Source: Luteitalea pratensis
Lineage (GTDB): Bacteria > Acidobacteriota > Vicinamibacteria > Vicinamibacterales > Vicinamibacteraceae
Assembly (NCBI RefSeq): GCF_001618865.1
Contig: NZ_CP015136.1
Coordinates: 1,151,001 to 1,215,000 of the forward strand
DNA: 64,000 nucleotides
Direction of reading: 5' to 3'
Shown: piece by piece, positions 53,842 through 62,012 of the stretch
How the letters are laid out: each line of letters starts with the position of its first letter
How positions within the stretch are numbered: position 1 is the first letter of the stretch
The notes under the pieces: model-generated
What the model saw: the letters and a program-made list of their open reading frames with translations, nothing else
Told to the model about the DNA's origin: nothing
Databases searched by the model: none
Translations under genes and position numbers: made by a program

Positions 53842-54696
53842 ATGTGGACACGACGCGAGTTCCTCGGGTCTGCGGGCGCGTTCGCGCTCGCCGGCAGTGC
53901 CCATCGCGCCGAACCGACGGCAGCGGAAGTCGTCGAGCGGATCAAGTCCCGTGTCGGCATTCCGTGGATGGCCGAAACCGTCGACCGCATCGTGGCTGGA
54001 CGGCCCGAGACGCCCGTGCGGGGCATCGCCACGACGATGATGGCCACCTTCGCGGTGCTGCAACGAGCCGCACGCGAGGGGCGGAACCTGGTGATCACGC
54101 ACGAGCCCACGTTCTATTCGCACCAGGACGTGGTCGCGCCGCTCGCGTCGGACCCGACGTACAAGGCCAAGGCGGACTTCATCGCGAAGCACGACATGGT
54201 GGTCTTCCACTTCCACGATCACTGGCACCGCATGCAGCCGGACGGCATCGCGACCGGCATGGCGAGAGCGCTCGGATGGGAGGCCCACGTCGAGAGCGCC
54301 TCCCCACCGCGGTTTGCGCTGCCGCCGACGACGCTCGAACGGCTGGTCGCGGACATGAAGGCGAAGCTGAAGGTACGGTCGATGCGTGTCGTGGGCGAGC
54401 GCGGCCAGCGCGTGAGCCGTGTCGCCGCGAGCTGGGGGTACGCGAGCCTGATGCCCCGGCTGATCGAGGTCGCGGCCAGCCCGGACGTCGATGTGATCGT
54501 GGTGGGCGAGACCCGCGAGTGGGAACTGGTCGAGTACGTGCAGGACCAGATTGCCGCGGGGCAGCCGAAGGCGTTGATCGTCATCAACCACGTGGTCTCC
54601 GAGCAGGCCGGGATGGCGTACTGCGCCGAGTGGCTCCGGCCCATCGTCCCCGAGGCGCCGGTGACGTTCATCGCCGCGGACGAACCCTTCTGGTGA
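53842..54696 (+). CDS. Tat-exported Nif3-like (DUF34) protein
   Basis: A 284-residue protein from ATG 53842. MWTRREFLGSAGAFALAGSA is a Tat signal. The mature domain resembles the Nif3/YbgI dinuclear-metal family: RGIATTMMATFAVLQRAARE, NLVITHEPTFYSHQDVV, where the family has an HHP-type metal motif, HFHDHWHRMQPDGIATG and near the end INHVVSEQAGMAYCAEWL. The second canonical His-Glu pair may be the NHVVSEQ segment. The family is normally cytoplasmic and its cellular role is uncertain. The exported form next to a Tat-exported ManD-like protein suggests a shared extracytoplasmic pathway. Confidence 0.78.
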   Translation: MWTRREFLGSAGAFALAGSAHRAEPTAAEVVERIKSRVGIPWMAETVDRIVAGRPETPVRGIATTMMATFAVLQRAAREGRNLVITHEPTFYSHQDVVAPLASDPTYKAKADFIAKHDMVVFHFHDHWHRMQPDGIATGMARALGWEAHVESASPPRFALPPTTLERLVADMKAKLKVRSMRVVGERGQRVSRVAASWGYASLMPRLIEVAASPDVDVIVVGETREWELVEYVQDQIAAGQPKALIVINHVVSEQAGMAYCAEWLRPIVPEAPVTFIAADEPFW

Positions 54697-54730
54697 CGAG
54701 CGTGCCGGCCGAGGTGGCGTCAGGCCGGGC

Positions 54731-54786
54731 GTAGCCGTCGACCTTCCACCTTCGCCAAGGCTACGGTGGACAAGTCAGGTCGACGG
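54731..54786. repeat. dispersed palindromic repeat, copy C (GTAGCCGTCG family)
   Basis: GTAGCCGTCG at 54731-54740; outer arms CCGTCGACCT (54735-54744) and AGGTCGACGG (54777-54786); inner arms TCCACC (54745-54750) and GGTGGA (54765-54770) around TTCGCCAAGGCTAC; GGACAAGT at 54768-54775 matches copies A and B. The inner 28 bases recur in the ankyrin gene with two differences. Confidence 0.7.
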
Positions 54787-54858
54787 AAGTGCTGTCAGTC
54801 GCACGCCGGGCACGTCGTCATCATGAGCGGGAACTGGTTCCCGGCATGTGAGGTAGCG

Positions 54859-55416
54859 ATGCGCAGGATCGCGGTCTTCGACAACGTCTCGCTGGACGGA
54901 TACTTCACCGACGCCAACGGCGACATGAGCTGGGCGCACAAGCACGACGAGGAGTGGAATGCCTTCGCGAGCAGCAACGCGGGGGGCGACGGTGCGCTGC
55001 TGTTCGGCAGGGTGACCTACGACATGATGGCGGCGTTCTGGCCGACACCTCAGGCGGCGCAGATGCTCCCCGCCGTTGCCGCGGGGATGAACGCGATGCC
55101 GAAGTACGTCTGCTCGCGTTCGCTCGACCGCGCCGACTGGCAGAACACGACGCTGCTGAAGGGCGACCTGGTGACCGAGATCACGCGCCTGCGTGCGCAG
55201 CCCGGACCGGACCTGGTCATCCTCGGCAGCGGCAGCATCGTCTCCCAGCTCGCGGAGGCTCGACTGATCGATGAGTACCAGCTGGTGGTGTGCCCAGTCG
55301 TGCTCGGCAGGGGACGCACGTTGTTCGAGACCGTGCAGGCCCGGCAACCGCTCACGTTGACGCGGTCGCGCGCCTTCGCCAACGGCAACGTCGTGCTTTG
55401 GTACCATCCGGCCTGA
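54859..55416 (+). CDS. RibD C-terminal/dihydrofolate reductase-like protein
   Basis: A 185-residue protein from ATG 54859, with GAGG 5 bases upstream. It matches the RibD_C/YyaP dihydrofolate-reductase-like family: MRRIAVFDNVSLDGYFTDAN, LLFGRVTYDMMAAFWPTPQA, VCSRSLDRADWQNTTLLKGD, LVILGSGSIVSQLAEARLID and LVVCPVVLGRGRTLFE. NADPH-dependent reduction is likely; true folate or riboflavin activity is uncertain. Its stop codon is followed after one base by the ankyrin gene, so the two are co-transcribed. Confidence 0.92.
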   Translation: MRRIAVFDNVSLDGYFTDANGDMSWAHKHDEEWNAFASSNAGGDGALLFGRVTYDMMAAFWPTPQAAQMLPAVAAGMNAMPKYVCSRSLDRADWQNTTLLKGDLVTEITRLRAQPGPDLVILGSGSIVSQLAEARLIDEYQLVVCPVVLGRGRTLFETVQARQPLTLTRSRAFANGNVVLWYHPA

Positions 55417-55417
55417 C

Positions 55418-57094
55418 GTGGTGCTGCCTGCGCTGATCCGGCCGATCGAGCTGCGGCCGGGAGCGACCCGCGAACTCCCGGATGGCACGCGCGTGCCATC
55501 CGACGACGTCTACGCGATGTTCGAGGCCGCGCGGGTCGGTGATCTCGAGCGCGTACGCGCGCTGGTTGCCGACGTGCCCGGCCTTGCGACGGTCGAGTAC
55601 AACTACACACCGCCGATCCATTTCGCGGTGCGCGAGGGGCATGCGGGCATCGTCCAGTTCCTGCTCGCGCACGGCGCCGACCCCGCGTATCGCAGTTACC
55701 CCTTCCAGGAGTCGCTGCTGCAGTTTGCCGAGGACCGCGGTCACTCGGACGTGGCGGCGATCCTGCGCGACCCGCTCTCGCGCCGCTTTCCACTGGCGCC
55801 GGGAACGGCACCGCTGATCGAGGCGGCTCGCAAGGGCGACCTCGAGGCAGTGCGTGCGGAACTGGCTCGCGATCCCGACCTCGCGCACGTGTCCAATGAG
55901 ACCGGCGACACGCCGCTGTTGCAGGCGGCGCACAAGGGGCACCTGGACGTCGTTCTCGCGCTGCTCGCTGCCGGGGCCAATCCGGATGCCACGCGCGCCG
56001 ACGGCACCCGTCCGATCCATGCCACGTTGATGCCGGACTGGCGCAGCCGCGTCCCGGAGGATCGGAAGGCGGCCATCGCCGATGCGCTGCTGGCGCGCGG
56101 CGTGCGCTACACCATGCTGGTCGCTGCCCTGCGTGGCGACATCACCTGGATGCGTCAGGAGCTGGCGCGCGATCGATCGTCCACCTTCGCCAAGGCTGCG
56201 GCGGACACGCTCGCGAACGATGAGGACACCTGCCATCAGCGGCCGCTGTCGGCGGCCGCCGGCAGAAACGACATGGAGATGGTGCGGCTGCTCCTCGAGC
56301 ACGGCGCCGACCCGAACCTGCCCGAAGAAGGTGCTCCCCGCGGCCAGGCCCTGTTCCGCGCGGTCCTGCATCGTCACGAGGCGATCGTGCCGCTGCTGCT
56401 CGCGCATGGCGCCGATCCCAACGCGATGGTCGAGTCGGGCGGCACGCCCATGGAACATGCGCGGCACGATCCTGCGATGCTCGCGCTGCTGAAGGCCCAC
56501 GGCGGCGTGGTGCCCGACGACGAACGGAACCACCTGGAGCGGCTCATCGAGGCCAACGATCTCGACGCCCTCGAGCGCGAGATCCTGGCCAACCCCAGGC
56601 TGGCCACCTTCGACGATGCGTCATGGGGCGATGGTGTCCTCGCCGGCCCTGCGCACTCGGGCAACCATGCGCTGATCGCGTTGCTGATCAAACTGGGCGC
56701 GCGCGTGCCCCTCATGTCGAAGTGGGCGCCGTACTACTACTTCAAGCACGAGGCGACGGCCGCATTCCTGCTCGATCACGGGATGGATCCGAACCACATG
56801 AACTGGCACCGGCTGACGCTGCTGCATCACATGGCGGCCGAAGGCGAGCTGGGGAAGGCGCGCCTGCTGGTGGATCACGGCGCCGCCATCGATGCGATCG
56901 ACGAGGAGTACCAGTCGACGCCGCTGGGCCTCGCGGCACGCCGGGGCCAGCGCATACTGGTCGAATTCCTGCTGACGCGCGGCGCACATCCTCAGGCGGC
57001 GGGAGCGTCGTGGGCCACGCCGTTGTCGTGGGCGCGCCGCTACGGCCATGGCGACATCGCCGACGTGCTGCTGGCCGCCGGCGCGACGTCCTGA
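55418..57094 (+). CDS. ankyrin-repeat protein
   Basis: A 558-residue protein from GTG 55418 (a second GTG at 55421 is possible), one base after the reductase stop. Ankyrin units are visible throughout: PPIHFAVREGHAGIVQFLLA, TPLLQAAHKGHLDVVLALLA, RPLSAAAGRNDMEMVRLLLE, ALFRAVLHRHEAIVPLLLA, TLLHHMAAEGELGKARLLVD and TPLGLAARRGQRILVEFLLT. No signal peptide, so probably a cytoplasmic binding protein. An insertion reading STFAKAAAD near residue 257 is encoded by a copy of the dispersed palindromic repeat at 56180-56207. The TGA is the first unit of a 7-bp tandem array. Confidence 0.92.
   Translation: MVLPALIRPIELRPGATRELPDGTRVPSDDVYAMFEAARVGDLERVRALVADVPGLATVEYNYTPPIHFAVREGHAGIVQFLLAHGADPAYRSYPFQESLLQFAEDRGHSDVAAILRDPLSRRFPLAPGTAPLIEAARKGDLEAVRAELARDPDLAHVSNETGDTPLLQAAHKGHLDVVLALLAAGANPDATRADGTRPIHATLMPDWRSRVPEDRKAAIADALLARGVRYTMLVAALRGDITWMRQELARDRSSTFAKAAADTLANDEDTCHQRPLSAAAGRNDMEMVRLLLEHGADPNLPEEGAPRGQALFRAVLHRHEAIVPLLLAHGADPNAMVESGGTPMEHARHDPAMLALLKAHGGVVPDDERNHLERLIEANDLDALEREILANPRLATFDDASWGDGVLAGPAHSGNHALIALLIKLGARVPLMSKWAPYYYFKHEATAAFLLDHGMDPNHMNWHRLTLLHHMAAEGELGKARLLVDHGAAIDAIDEEYQSTPLGLAARRGQRILVEFLLTRGAHPQAAGASWATPLSWARRYGHGDIADVLLAAGATS
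56180..56207 (+). repeat. copy of dispersed repeat inside the ankyrin gene
   Basis: The 28 bases TCCACCTTCGCCAAGG-CTGCGGCGGACA match 54745-54772 at 26 positions. The two differences keep the frame open and conserve the TCC/GGA ends. It is translated as STFAKAAAD. Similar peptides (STFAKATADK) occur widely in proteins of environmental bacteria from repeat insertion. Confidence 0.7.
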
Positions 57095-57145
57095 GCCCCT
57101 GAGACCTGAGACCTGAGACCTGAGACATCAGGCATGAGGCATTAG
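57091..57145. repeat. 7-bp tandem array 1 (CCTGAGA)
   Basis: Eight consecutive 7-base units: CTGAGCC, four exact CCTGAGA (57098-57125), CATCAGG, CATGAGG and a partial CATTAG. It lies between the ankyrin gene and the convergent YhbY gene. The ankyrin TGA (57092-57094) is in the first unit and the YhbY stop (57130-57128) is in the CATCAGG unit. Confidence 0.9.
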
Positions 57146-57454
57146 TTCCGGCCGCGGCCGCCACAGGATCAGCACGCGGCCCACGCGCTGCACGACGGCC
57201 GCTCCCGTCCGGACGGAAATCGCCTCGGCATGGGCGACACGGGCATCGCGATCGCCTTCGCCGATCTTCACCTTGATCAGTTCATGCGCCTCGAGCGCGC
57301 GATCGATCTCGGCCACCATCGCGTCTGTCACACCGGCGTGGCCGACCCGGACCACCGGCTCGAGCGCATGTGCGCGGGCCTTCAGGGCGGCACGCTCGCG
57401 CGTGGTCAGGGAGGGTGCGGGCCGGGGCGAGACGGGATCGGGCATGTCGGTCAT
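57128..57454 (-). CDS. yhbY: YhbY/CRM-domain RNA-binding protein
   Basis: A 108-residue protein from ATG 57454 (an in-frame ATG at 57445 is possible). The CRM fold is clear: LTTRERAALKARAHALEPVV, RVGHAGVTDAMVAEIDRALE with the GxxG-like RNA-binding loop, AHELIKVKIGEGDRDARV and GAAVVQRVGRVLILWRP. YhbY binds pre-50S ribosomal particles, so a role in ribosome assembly is expected. The last codons, giving LMPHA, and the stop come from the adjacent 7-bp array. It is convergent with the ankyrin gene. Confidence 0.93.
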   Translation of the reverse strand: MTDMPDPVSPRPAPSLTTRERAALKARAHALEPVVRVGHAGVTDAMVAEIDRALEAHELIKVKIGEGDRDARVAHAEAISVRTGAAVVQRVGRVLILWRPRPELMPHA

Positions 57455-57483
57455 CCAGCAGGGATCCTACGCCAGCCCCCGCA

Positions 57484-57597
57484 GCGTAAAAAGGTGAGAA
57501 GGAAAATTGAGAAAGGGCAAAACGGCAGAACCGAAGCGCAAAGAGGGAAGACCGACGGCTGAAGGGTCGGACAGAAGGCTCGGCCTTTGAAGTTCCC
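57484..57597. other. purine-rich intergenic tract
   Basis: Between yhbY and the symporter the plus strand becomes strongly purine-rich and less GC-rich than the rest of the window, with runs such as AAAAAGGTGAGAAGGAAAA and GAGAAAGGGCAAAA, followed by GACCGACGGCTGAAGG. No gene is evident. It may act as promoter or spacer DNA, or be a degenerate repeat. Confidence 0.5.
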
Positions 57598-57705
57598 ACG
57601 GCAGTCGCGCGCGCACCTGGCATCGCGGGTAGGATTGCGGAGCACTCAACCCATCAGGGCGGAGCGGCGTGGGCCGCCACCCAGATGCAGGAGCCGGAGA
57701 GCCTC

Positions 57706-59508
57706 ATGCAGCTTGCGACGATCGACTGGCTGATCCTGGCCGCCACCCTGGCGGTCTGCTTCGCGCCAGCCCTGTTCTTCGGGCGGCGTGCCGGCACGAG
57801 CACGTCGGAATTCTTTGCCTCCGGTCGATCGGTGCCATGGTGGCTGGCGGGCCTGTCGATGGTCGCCACGACGTTCAGCAGCGACACGCCGAACCTGGTG
57901 ACCGACATCGTCCGCCGCAATGGCGTGGCCGGCAACTGGGTGTGGTGGGCCTTCGTCCTCACCGGCGTCTCCACCGTGTTCTTCTACGCGCGCCTGTGGC
58001 GGCGGTCCGGTGTGCTCACCGACCTCGAGTTCTACGAGGTCCGCTACTCGGGCACCGCGGCCGGCGTGGTACGCGGGTTCCGCGCGCTGTACCTCGGCTT
58101 CTTCTTCAACTGCATGATCATGGCCACGGTGAACCTGGCCGCATGCAAGATCGCGGCGATCCTCTTCGGGCTCGAGCGATGGCAGACACTGGCGATGGTC
58201 GGCGTGCTGAACGTGGCGTTTGCCGCCCACTCAGGTCTCTGGGGCGTGCTGGTCATCGACATGATCCAGTTCTTCATCAAGATGACCGCGGTGATCGCCG
58301 CCGCCTACTTCGCGCTGCACGCGCCAGGCGTTGGTGGGCTCGACGGACTGATCACGCAACTCTCCACACGGCGCGGGCCGGGGGGCATCGACTACCTTGC
58401 GGTGCTGCCGGACTTCACGAGCAACTGGGACCTGGCGGTCGCCGTGTTCATCATGCCCATCGCCGTCCAGTGGTGGGCGGTGTGGTATCCCGGCGCCGAG
58501 CCGGGCGGCGGCAGTTACATCGCCCAGCGCATGCTCGCGTCCAAGTCGGAAAAGGATGCGCTGGGCGCGGTCCTCTTCTTCAACGTCGCGCATTACGTCC
58601 TGCGCCCGTGGCCGTGGATCCTCGTCGGCCTCGCATCGATCATCGTGTATCCGGAACTCTCGGACATCAGCGCTGCCTTCCCCAACCTCGATCCGCGGCT
58701 GCTCGGACACGACATCGCGTATCCGGCGATGCTGAAGTTCCTGCCGGCCGGGTTCGTCGGCCTGATGGTCGGTGGCCTCGTCGCGGCCAACTCGTCGACG
58801 ATCCTCACGCACCTGAACTGGGGTGCTTCGTACCTCGTGCACGATTTCTATCGGCGATTCGTCAGGAAGGACGCCGCCGAAGCGCATTACGTGCTGGTCG
58901 GGCGGCTGGCCACCATCCTGCTGTTCGTCTGTTCGTCGGCAACGGTATACCTGCTGGACACGGCCAAGGATGCCTTCGACGTCATCCTGCAGGTGGGCGC
59001 CGGCACCGGGCTGCTGTACCTGGTGCGATGGTTCTGGTGGCGGGTCAACGCCTGGTGCGAGGTTGCGGCGATGGCCAGCTCGTTCCTGGTGTCGGTCGGC
59101 TTCCTGGCCATGGCTCGTGCCGGGTCGCCGGTGAGCACCCACATTGCGCTCGTCCTCACCGTCGCGGTCACGACCATCTGCTGGGTGGTGACGGCGTTTG
59201 TCACGCCGCCCACCGATCGTGACGTGCTGATTGCGTTCTATCGCAAGGTCCGTCCGGTGGGTCCGGGCTGGAAACCGATCCGCGACATCGTCGGCGTCGA
59301 TGCCAATGCGCATGCCGCTCGCGACAGCATCCCGCTCGGGTTACTGGGCTGGTCAGCGGGCAGCGCGATGATCTGGTCGGCCCTGTTCGCCGTCGGCAAC
59401 GTTCTTTATGGGCGCCACCTGCAGGCGGGCGTGCTGATCGTCACCTGCCTCATGTGCACGGGCATCGTGCTCTGGGTCATGCGCCAGCAATGGCCAGATA
59501 ACGCCTGA
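57706..59508 (+). CDS. sodium:solute symporter (SSS family)
   Basis: A 600-residue inner-membrane protein from ATG 57706, chosen because GGAG lies 6 bases upstream; ATG 57685 would add 7 residues. It has about thirteen helices of the SSS/LeuT fold: LILAATLAVCFAPALFFGRR, RSVPWWLAGLSMVATTFSSD (Na+ site), GVLTDLEFYEVRYSG, FNCMIMATVNLAACKIAAIL, GLWGVLVIDMIQFFIKMTAV, VGLMVGGLVAANSSTILTHL and FDVILQVGAGTGLLYLVRWF. Substrate may be a sugar, organic acid or amino acid. The last codons and TGA lie in a 7-bp tandem array. Confidence 0.92.
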   Translation: MQLATIDWLILAATLAVCFAPALFFGRRAGTSTSEFFASGRSVPWWLAGLSMVATTFSSDTPNLVTDIVRRNGVAGNWVWWAFVLTGVSTVFFYARLWRRSGVLTDLEFYEVRYSGTAAGVVRGFRALYLGFFFNCMIMATVNLAACKIAAILFGLERWQTLAMVGVLNVAFAAHSGLWGVLVIDMIQFFIKMTAVIAAAYFALHAPGVGGLDGLITQLSTRRGPGGIDYLAVLPDFTSNWDLAVAVFIMPIAVQWWAVWYPGAEPGGGSYIAQRMLASKSEKDALGAVLFFNVAHYVLRPWPWILVGLASIIVYPELSDISAAFPNLDPRLLGHDIAYPAMLKFLPAGFVGLMVGGLVAANSSTILTHLNWGASYLVHDFYRRFVRKDAAEAHYVLVGRLATILLFVCSSATVYLLDTAKDAFDVILQVGAGTGLLYLVRWFWWRVNAWCEVAAMASSFLVSVGFLAMARAGSPVSTHIALVLTVAVTTICWVVTAFVTPPTDRDVLIAFYRKVRPVGPGWKPIRDIVGVDANAHAARDSIPLGLLGWSAGSAMIWSALFAVGNVLYGRHLQAGVLIVTCLMCTGIVLWVMRQQWPDNA

Positions 59509-59584
59509 CGCCTAACGCCTAGTGCTTGATGCTTGACGCTGGACGCTGGACGCTGGACGCTGGACGCTTGACGCTTGACGCTTG
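59501..59584. repeat. 7-bp tandem array 2 (ACGCTGG/ACGCCTA)
   Basis: Twelve contiguous 7-base units without an indel: ACGCCTG, ACGCCTA twice, GTGCTTG, ATGCTTG, ACGCTGG four times, ACGCTTG three times. The first unit overlaps the last codons and stop of the symporter. The rest of the 312-base gap up to 59820 has no clear gene; GGAGG at 59812-59816 serves the next gene. Confidence 0.92.
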
Positions 59585-59820
59585 ACCACTGGCCTGCCAG
59601 GGCGCTTGGTTTCACGCGTGACGCCTCGCGTTTCTCGTCTCACGTCCAGTAAGTTCCGAGCGTAGTCAGCGTGTCGCGTGGCGGTGTACGCTTACGCGAC
59701 TTTGACCACGATGGTGATGCCCACCGGTCCCTGGAGGCCAGTGGGCGTGGCCGTGTCGGCCTGTGCAGATCGCACTCCGCGTCCTGCCTGGGCGACCGCC
59801 CTGTGGTGACTGGAGGATCC

Positions 59821-60873
59821 GTGACGAGAGAACGCAGCGGCATGTGGCAAGTCGGTGTGGCAACGGCGTGGGCATGGACATGCCTGGCGGGGGTGGGACT
59901 TGCGCAGCCCACCGTCGTGATGCGCGGCCTCGACAACCCGCGTGGGCTCGCATTCGGCCCCGAAGGTGCGCTGTACGTGGCCGAAGCCGGCCGCGGGGGG
60001 GACGGGCCGTGCGGCACGACAGGAACCGGCGCCACCGCCTGTGTCGGCGACAGTGGCGCCATCTCCCGGCTCTGGAAGGGCGAGCAGTCGCGCATGGTCT
60101 CGGGCCTGCCATCGTCCGCGCCGGTCAGCGGCGCCGAGGCGAGCGGCCCCCAGAACATTGCGTTCCTTGGACGCGGCGGCAGCTGCGTGACGTTCGGATT
60201 GGGGGGCGGTCCCACGTACCGCGCCGCCCTGGGTGAGGCAGGCGAAGCCCTGGGCACGCTCGTGCGGATGTCGGCGAGCGGCCAGTGGAAGGTTCAGGCC
60301 GATTTGGTCGCGTACGAGATGGCGAACAATCCCGCCGGCGGGATCATCGACTCCAATCCCTTCGGAGCGCTCGCGGTGCCCGCGGGGTGCGTCGTCACCG
60401 ACGCCGGCAGCAATACCCTGCTCGGCGTCGCGGCCAATGGCGCGATCGAAACGCTGGCCGTCTTCCCATCGCGTCCAAACGCCTCGACTGACGCAGTTCC
60501 CACTGGTGTCGTGATCGGACCCGACGGCGCCTACTACGTCAGCCAGCTCACGGGAGCGCCGTTCACCACGGGCGCGGCCAACGTGTATCGCGTCGTGCCT
60601 GGAGAGGCGCCGACGGTCTACCGCTCCGGTTTCAAGACCATCACGGACCTCGCGTTCGCCTCCGATGGCAGCTTGTACGTCGTCGAAGTGGCCAGCGGAC
60701 CGGGCCTGTCGATGCCGGGCCGCCTGCTTCGGGTGAACCCCGACGACACCCGCGTGCCGGTGCTCATCGGGCTCGACCGGCCGACGTCGGTCGCCATCGG
60801 ACCCGACGGCGCCATCTACGTGACCAACCACGGCAGCTCACCCGGCATCGGGGAAGTGTTGCGGGTGCAGTAA
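59821..60873 (+). CDS. secreted ScyD/ScyE-like beta-propeller protein
   Basis: A 350-residue protein from GTG 59821, with GGAGG 4 bases upstream. Residues 1-30 form a signal peptide (MWQVGVATAWAWTCLAGVGL). The mature protein has NHL/SMP-type propeller blades: VVMRGLDNPRGLAFGPEGAL, GPQNIAFLG, PTGVVIGPDGAYYVSQLTGA, ITDLAFASDGSLYVVEVASG and PTSVAIGPDGAIYVTNHGSS. This matches the ScyD/ScyE family, named from scytonemin clusters but widespread in other bacteria as secreted propellers. Function here is unknown. Its TAA borders a large 7-bp array. Confidence 0.85.
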   Translation: MTRERSGMWQVGVATAWAWTCLAGVGLAQPTVVMRGLDNPRGLAFGPEGALYVAEAGRGGDGPCGTTGTGATACVGDSGAISRLWKGEQSRMVSGLPSSAPVSGAEASGPQNIAFLGRGGSCVTFGLGGGPTYRAALGEAGEALGTLVRMSASGQWKVQADLVAYEMANNPAGGIIDSNPFGALAVPAGCVVTDAGSNTLLGVAANGAIETLAVFPSRPNASTDAVPTGVVIGPDGAYYVSQLTGAPFTTGAANVYRVVPGEAPTVYRSGFKTITDLAFASDGSLYVVEVASGPGLSMPGRLLRVNPDDTRVPVLIGLDRPTSVAIGPDGAIYVTNHGSSPGIGEVLRVQ

Positions 60874-61089
60874 CGCCTGACGCCTGACGCCTGACGCCTA
60901 ACGCCTCCCGCTTGGCGCCTGACGCCTGCGGTTCGTCGCAAGTCTCAAGTCTCAAGTCTCAAGTCTCACGTCTGAGACCTGAGACCTGAGACCTGAGACC
61001 TGAGACCTGAGACCTGAGACCTGAGACCTGAGCCGTTAGCCTGCAGGCTGTAGGCCGCAGCCCTTTGGCGTTAGGCGTTAGGCGTTAGC
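60873..61089. repeat. nested inverted 7-bp arrays (array 3), about 220 bp
   Basis: Left outer array: eight units close to ACGCCTG/ACGCCTA at 60873-60928. Left inner array: AAGTCTC four times at 60940-60967. Right inner array: ACGTCTG then AGACCTG eight times at 60968-61030. Right outer array: TTTGGCG, TTAGGCG twice and TTAGC at 61064-61089. TTAGGCG is the inverse of CGCCTAA, and GAGACCT is the inverse of AAGTCTC with one change, so left and right halves are complementary and could fold as a long hairpin. It separates the ScyD-like and DUF1080 genes. Confidence 0.92.
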
Positions 61090-61111
61090 ATGGGCCCGGA
61101 GGGCTCTGCGC

Positions 61112-61894
61112 ATGCATGTTCGTTCGACGATGGCCGCGGCTGCGGTGGTGGCATTCCTCACTCTGGGCGCTGCTCATGACGCGTCGGCGCAGGCCACTGC
61201 GCCGAAGCCGCGGGCAGGTTTCACGGTGCTGTTCAACGGCAAGGACCTGAGCGGCTGGCGTGGCCGGCCGGGTGGCGGCGGCGTGTTCAGCCCGTACGTG
61301 GAGGCCAAGTTCACGCCCGAGGAACGTGCCGCCAAGCAGGCCGAGTGGAACGCCGATCGTGACCTGCATTGGAGTGTCGACGCCGCGACCGGTGAACTCG
61401 TCTCCGACGGCAAGGGCGTGCACCTCGCCACCGAGAAGCCGTACGGCGACTTCGAGTTCCACGTCGACTGGAAGCTGACGCAGCCGGGCGGCGACTCCGG
61501 GATCTATCTGCGCGACTATCCACAGGTCCAGATCTGGGATCCCAACAGCGCCCGCGAGAAGAAGAATGGCGCCGACAAGGGATCGGGCGGCCTCTGGAAC
61601 AACAATCCGGACAATCCGGGCCGTTTCCCGCTCGCGCTTGCCGACAAGCCGATCGGGGAGTGGAACACGATGCAGATCAAGATGGTCGGCACGCGTGTCT
61701 GGGTGACGCTCAACGGCACGCCGGTCGTCGTCGGCCAGGTGCTCGACAACTTCTTCGAACGGACGCAGCCGGTGTTGCCGACCGGCTCGATCGAGCTGCA
61801 GACGCACGGGTCCGAGGTCCGGTTCCGCAACGTCTACGTGCGCGAGATTCCCGAGAAGGAAGGCAAGACACTGCTGGCCACCGTGTCGAAGTAG
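61112..61894 (+). CDS. secreted DUF1080 (3-keto-disaccharide hydrolase-like) protein
   Basis: A 260-residue exported protein: MHVRSTMAAAAVVAFLTLGA is a signal peptide cleaved near ASAQA. The DUF1080 lectin-like fold shows FTVLFNGKDLSGWRG, HWSVDAATGELVSDGKGVHL, PYGDFEFHVDWKLTQPGGDS with GIYLRDYPQVQIWD, KPIGEWNTMQIKMVGTRVWV and SIELQTHGSEVRFRNVYVRE. Members are linked to keto-sugar glycoside cleavage or polysaccharide binding. It is a single gene. Confidence 0.92.
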   Translation: MHVRSTMAAAAVVAFLTLGAAHDASAQATAPKPRAGFTVLFNGKDLSGWRGRPGGGGVFSPYVEAKFTPEERAAKQAEWNADRDLHWSVDAATGELVSDGKGVHLATEKPYGDFEFHVDWKLTQPGGDSGIYLRDYPQVQIWDPNSAREKKNGADKGSGGLWNNNPDNPGRFPLALADKPIGEWNTMQIKMVGTRVWVTLNGTPVVVGQVLDNFFERTQPVLPTGSIELQTHGSEVRFRNVYVREIPEKEGKTLLATVSK

Positions 61895-62012
61895 ATCGGG
61901 CCGGTCGCGCGATGCACCCTCGCCCTTGCTGGACGACGCGATCGCACGCGGCGACACGGGCCTGACCGCAGGCGCCGGCATCGCGAGCATGAGACCACAG
62001 GAGTGATGGGGG

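Noticed and set aside
59692-59776. Minus-strand peptide ending GLQGPVGITIVVKVA before a stop
   Set aside because: It looks like a natural C-terminus but has no upstream domain on that strand, which is occupied by the ScyD-like gene, so it could be chance.
57091-61089. Tandem arrays as CRISPR
   Set aside because: Units are 7 bases with no spacers, and no cas genes are present.
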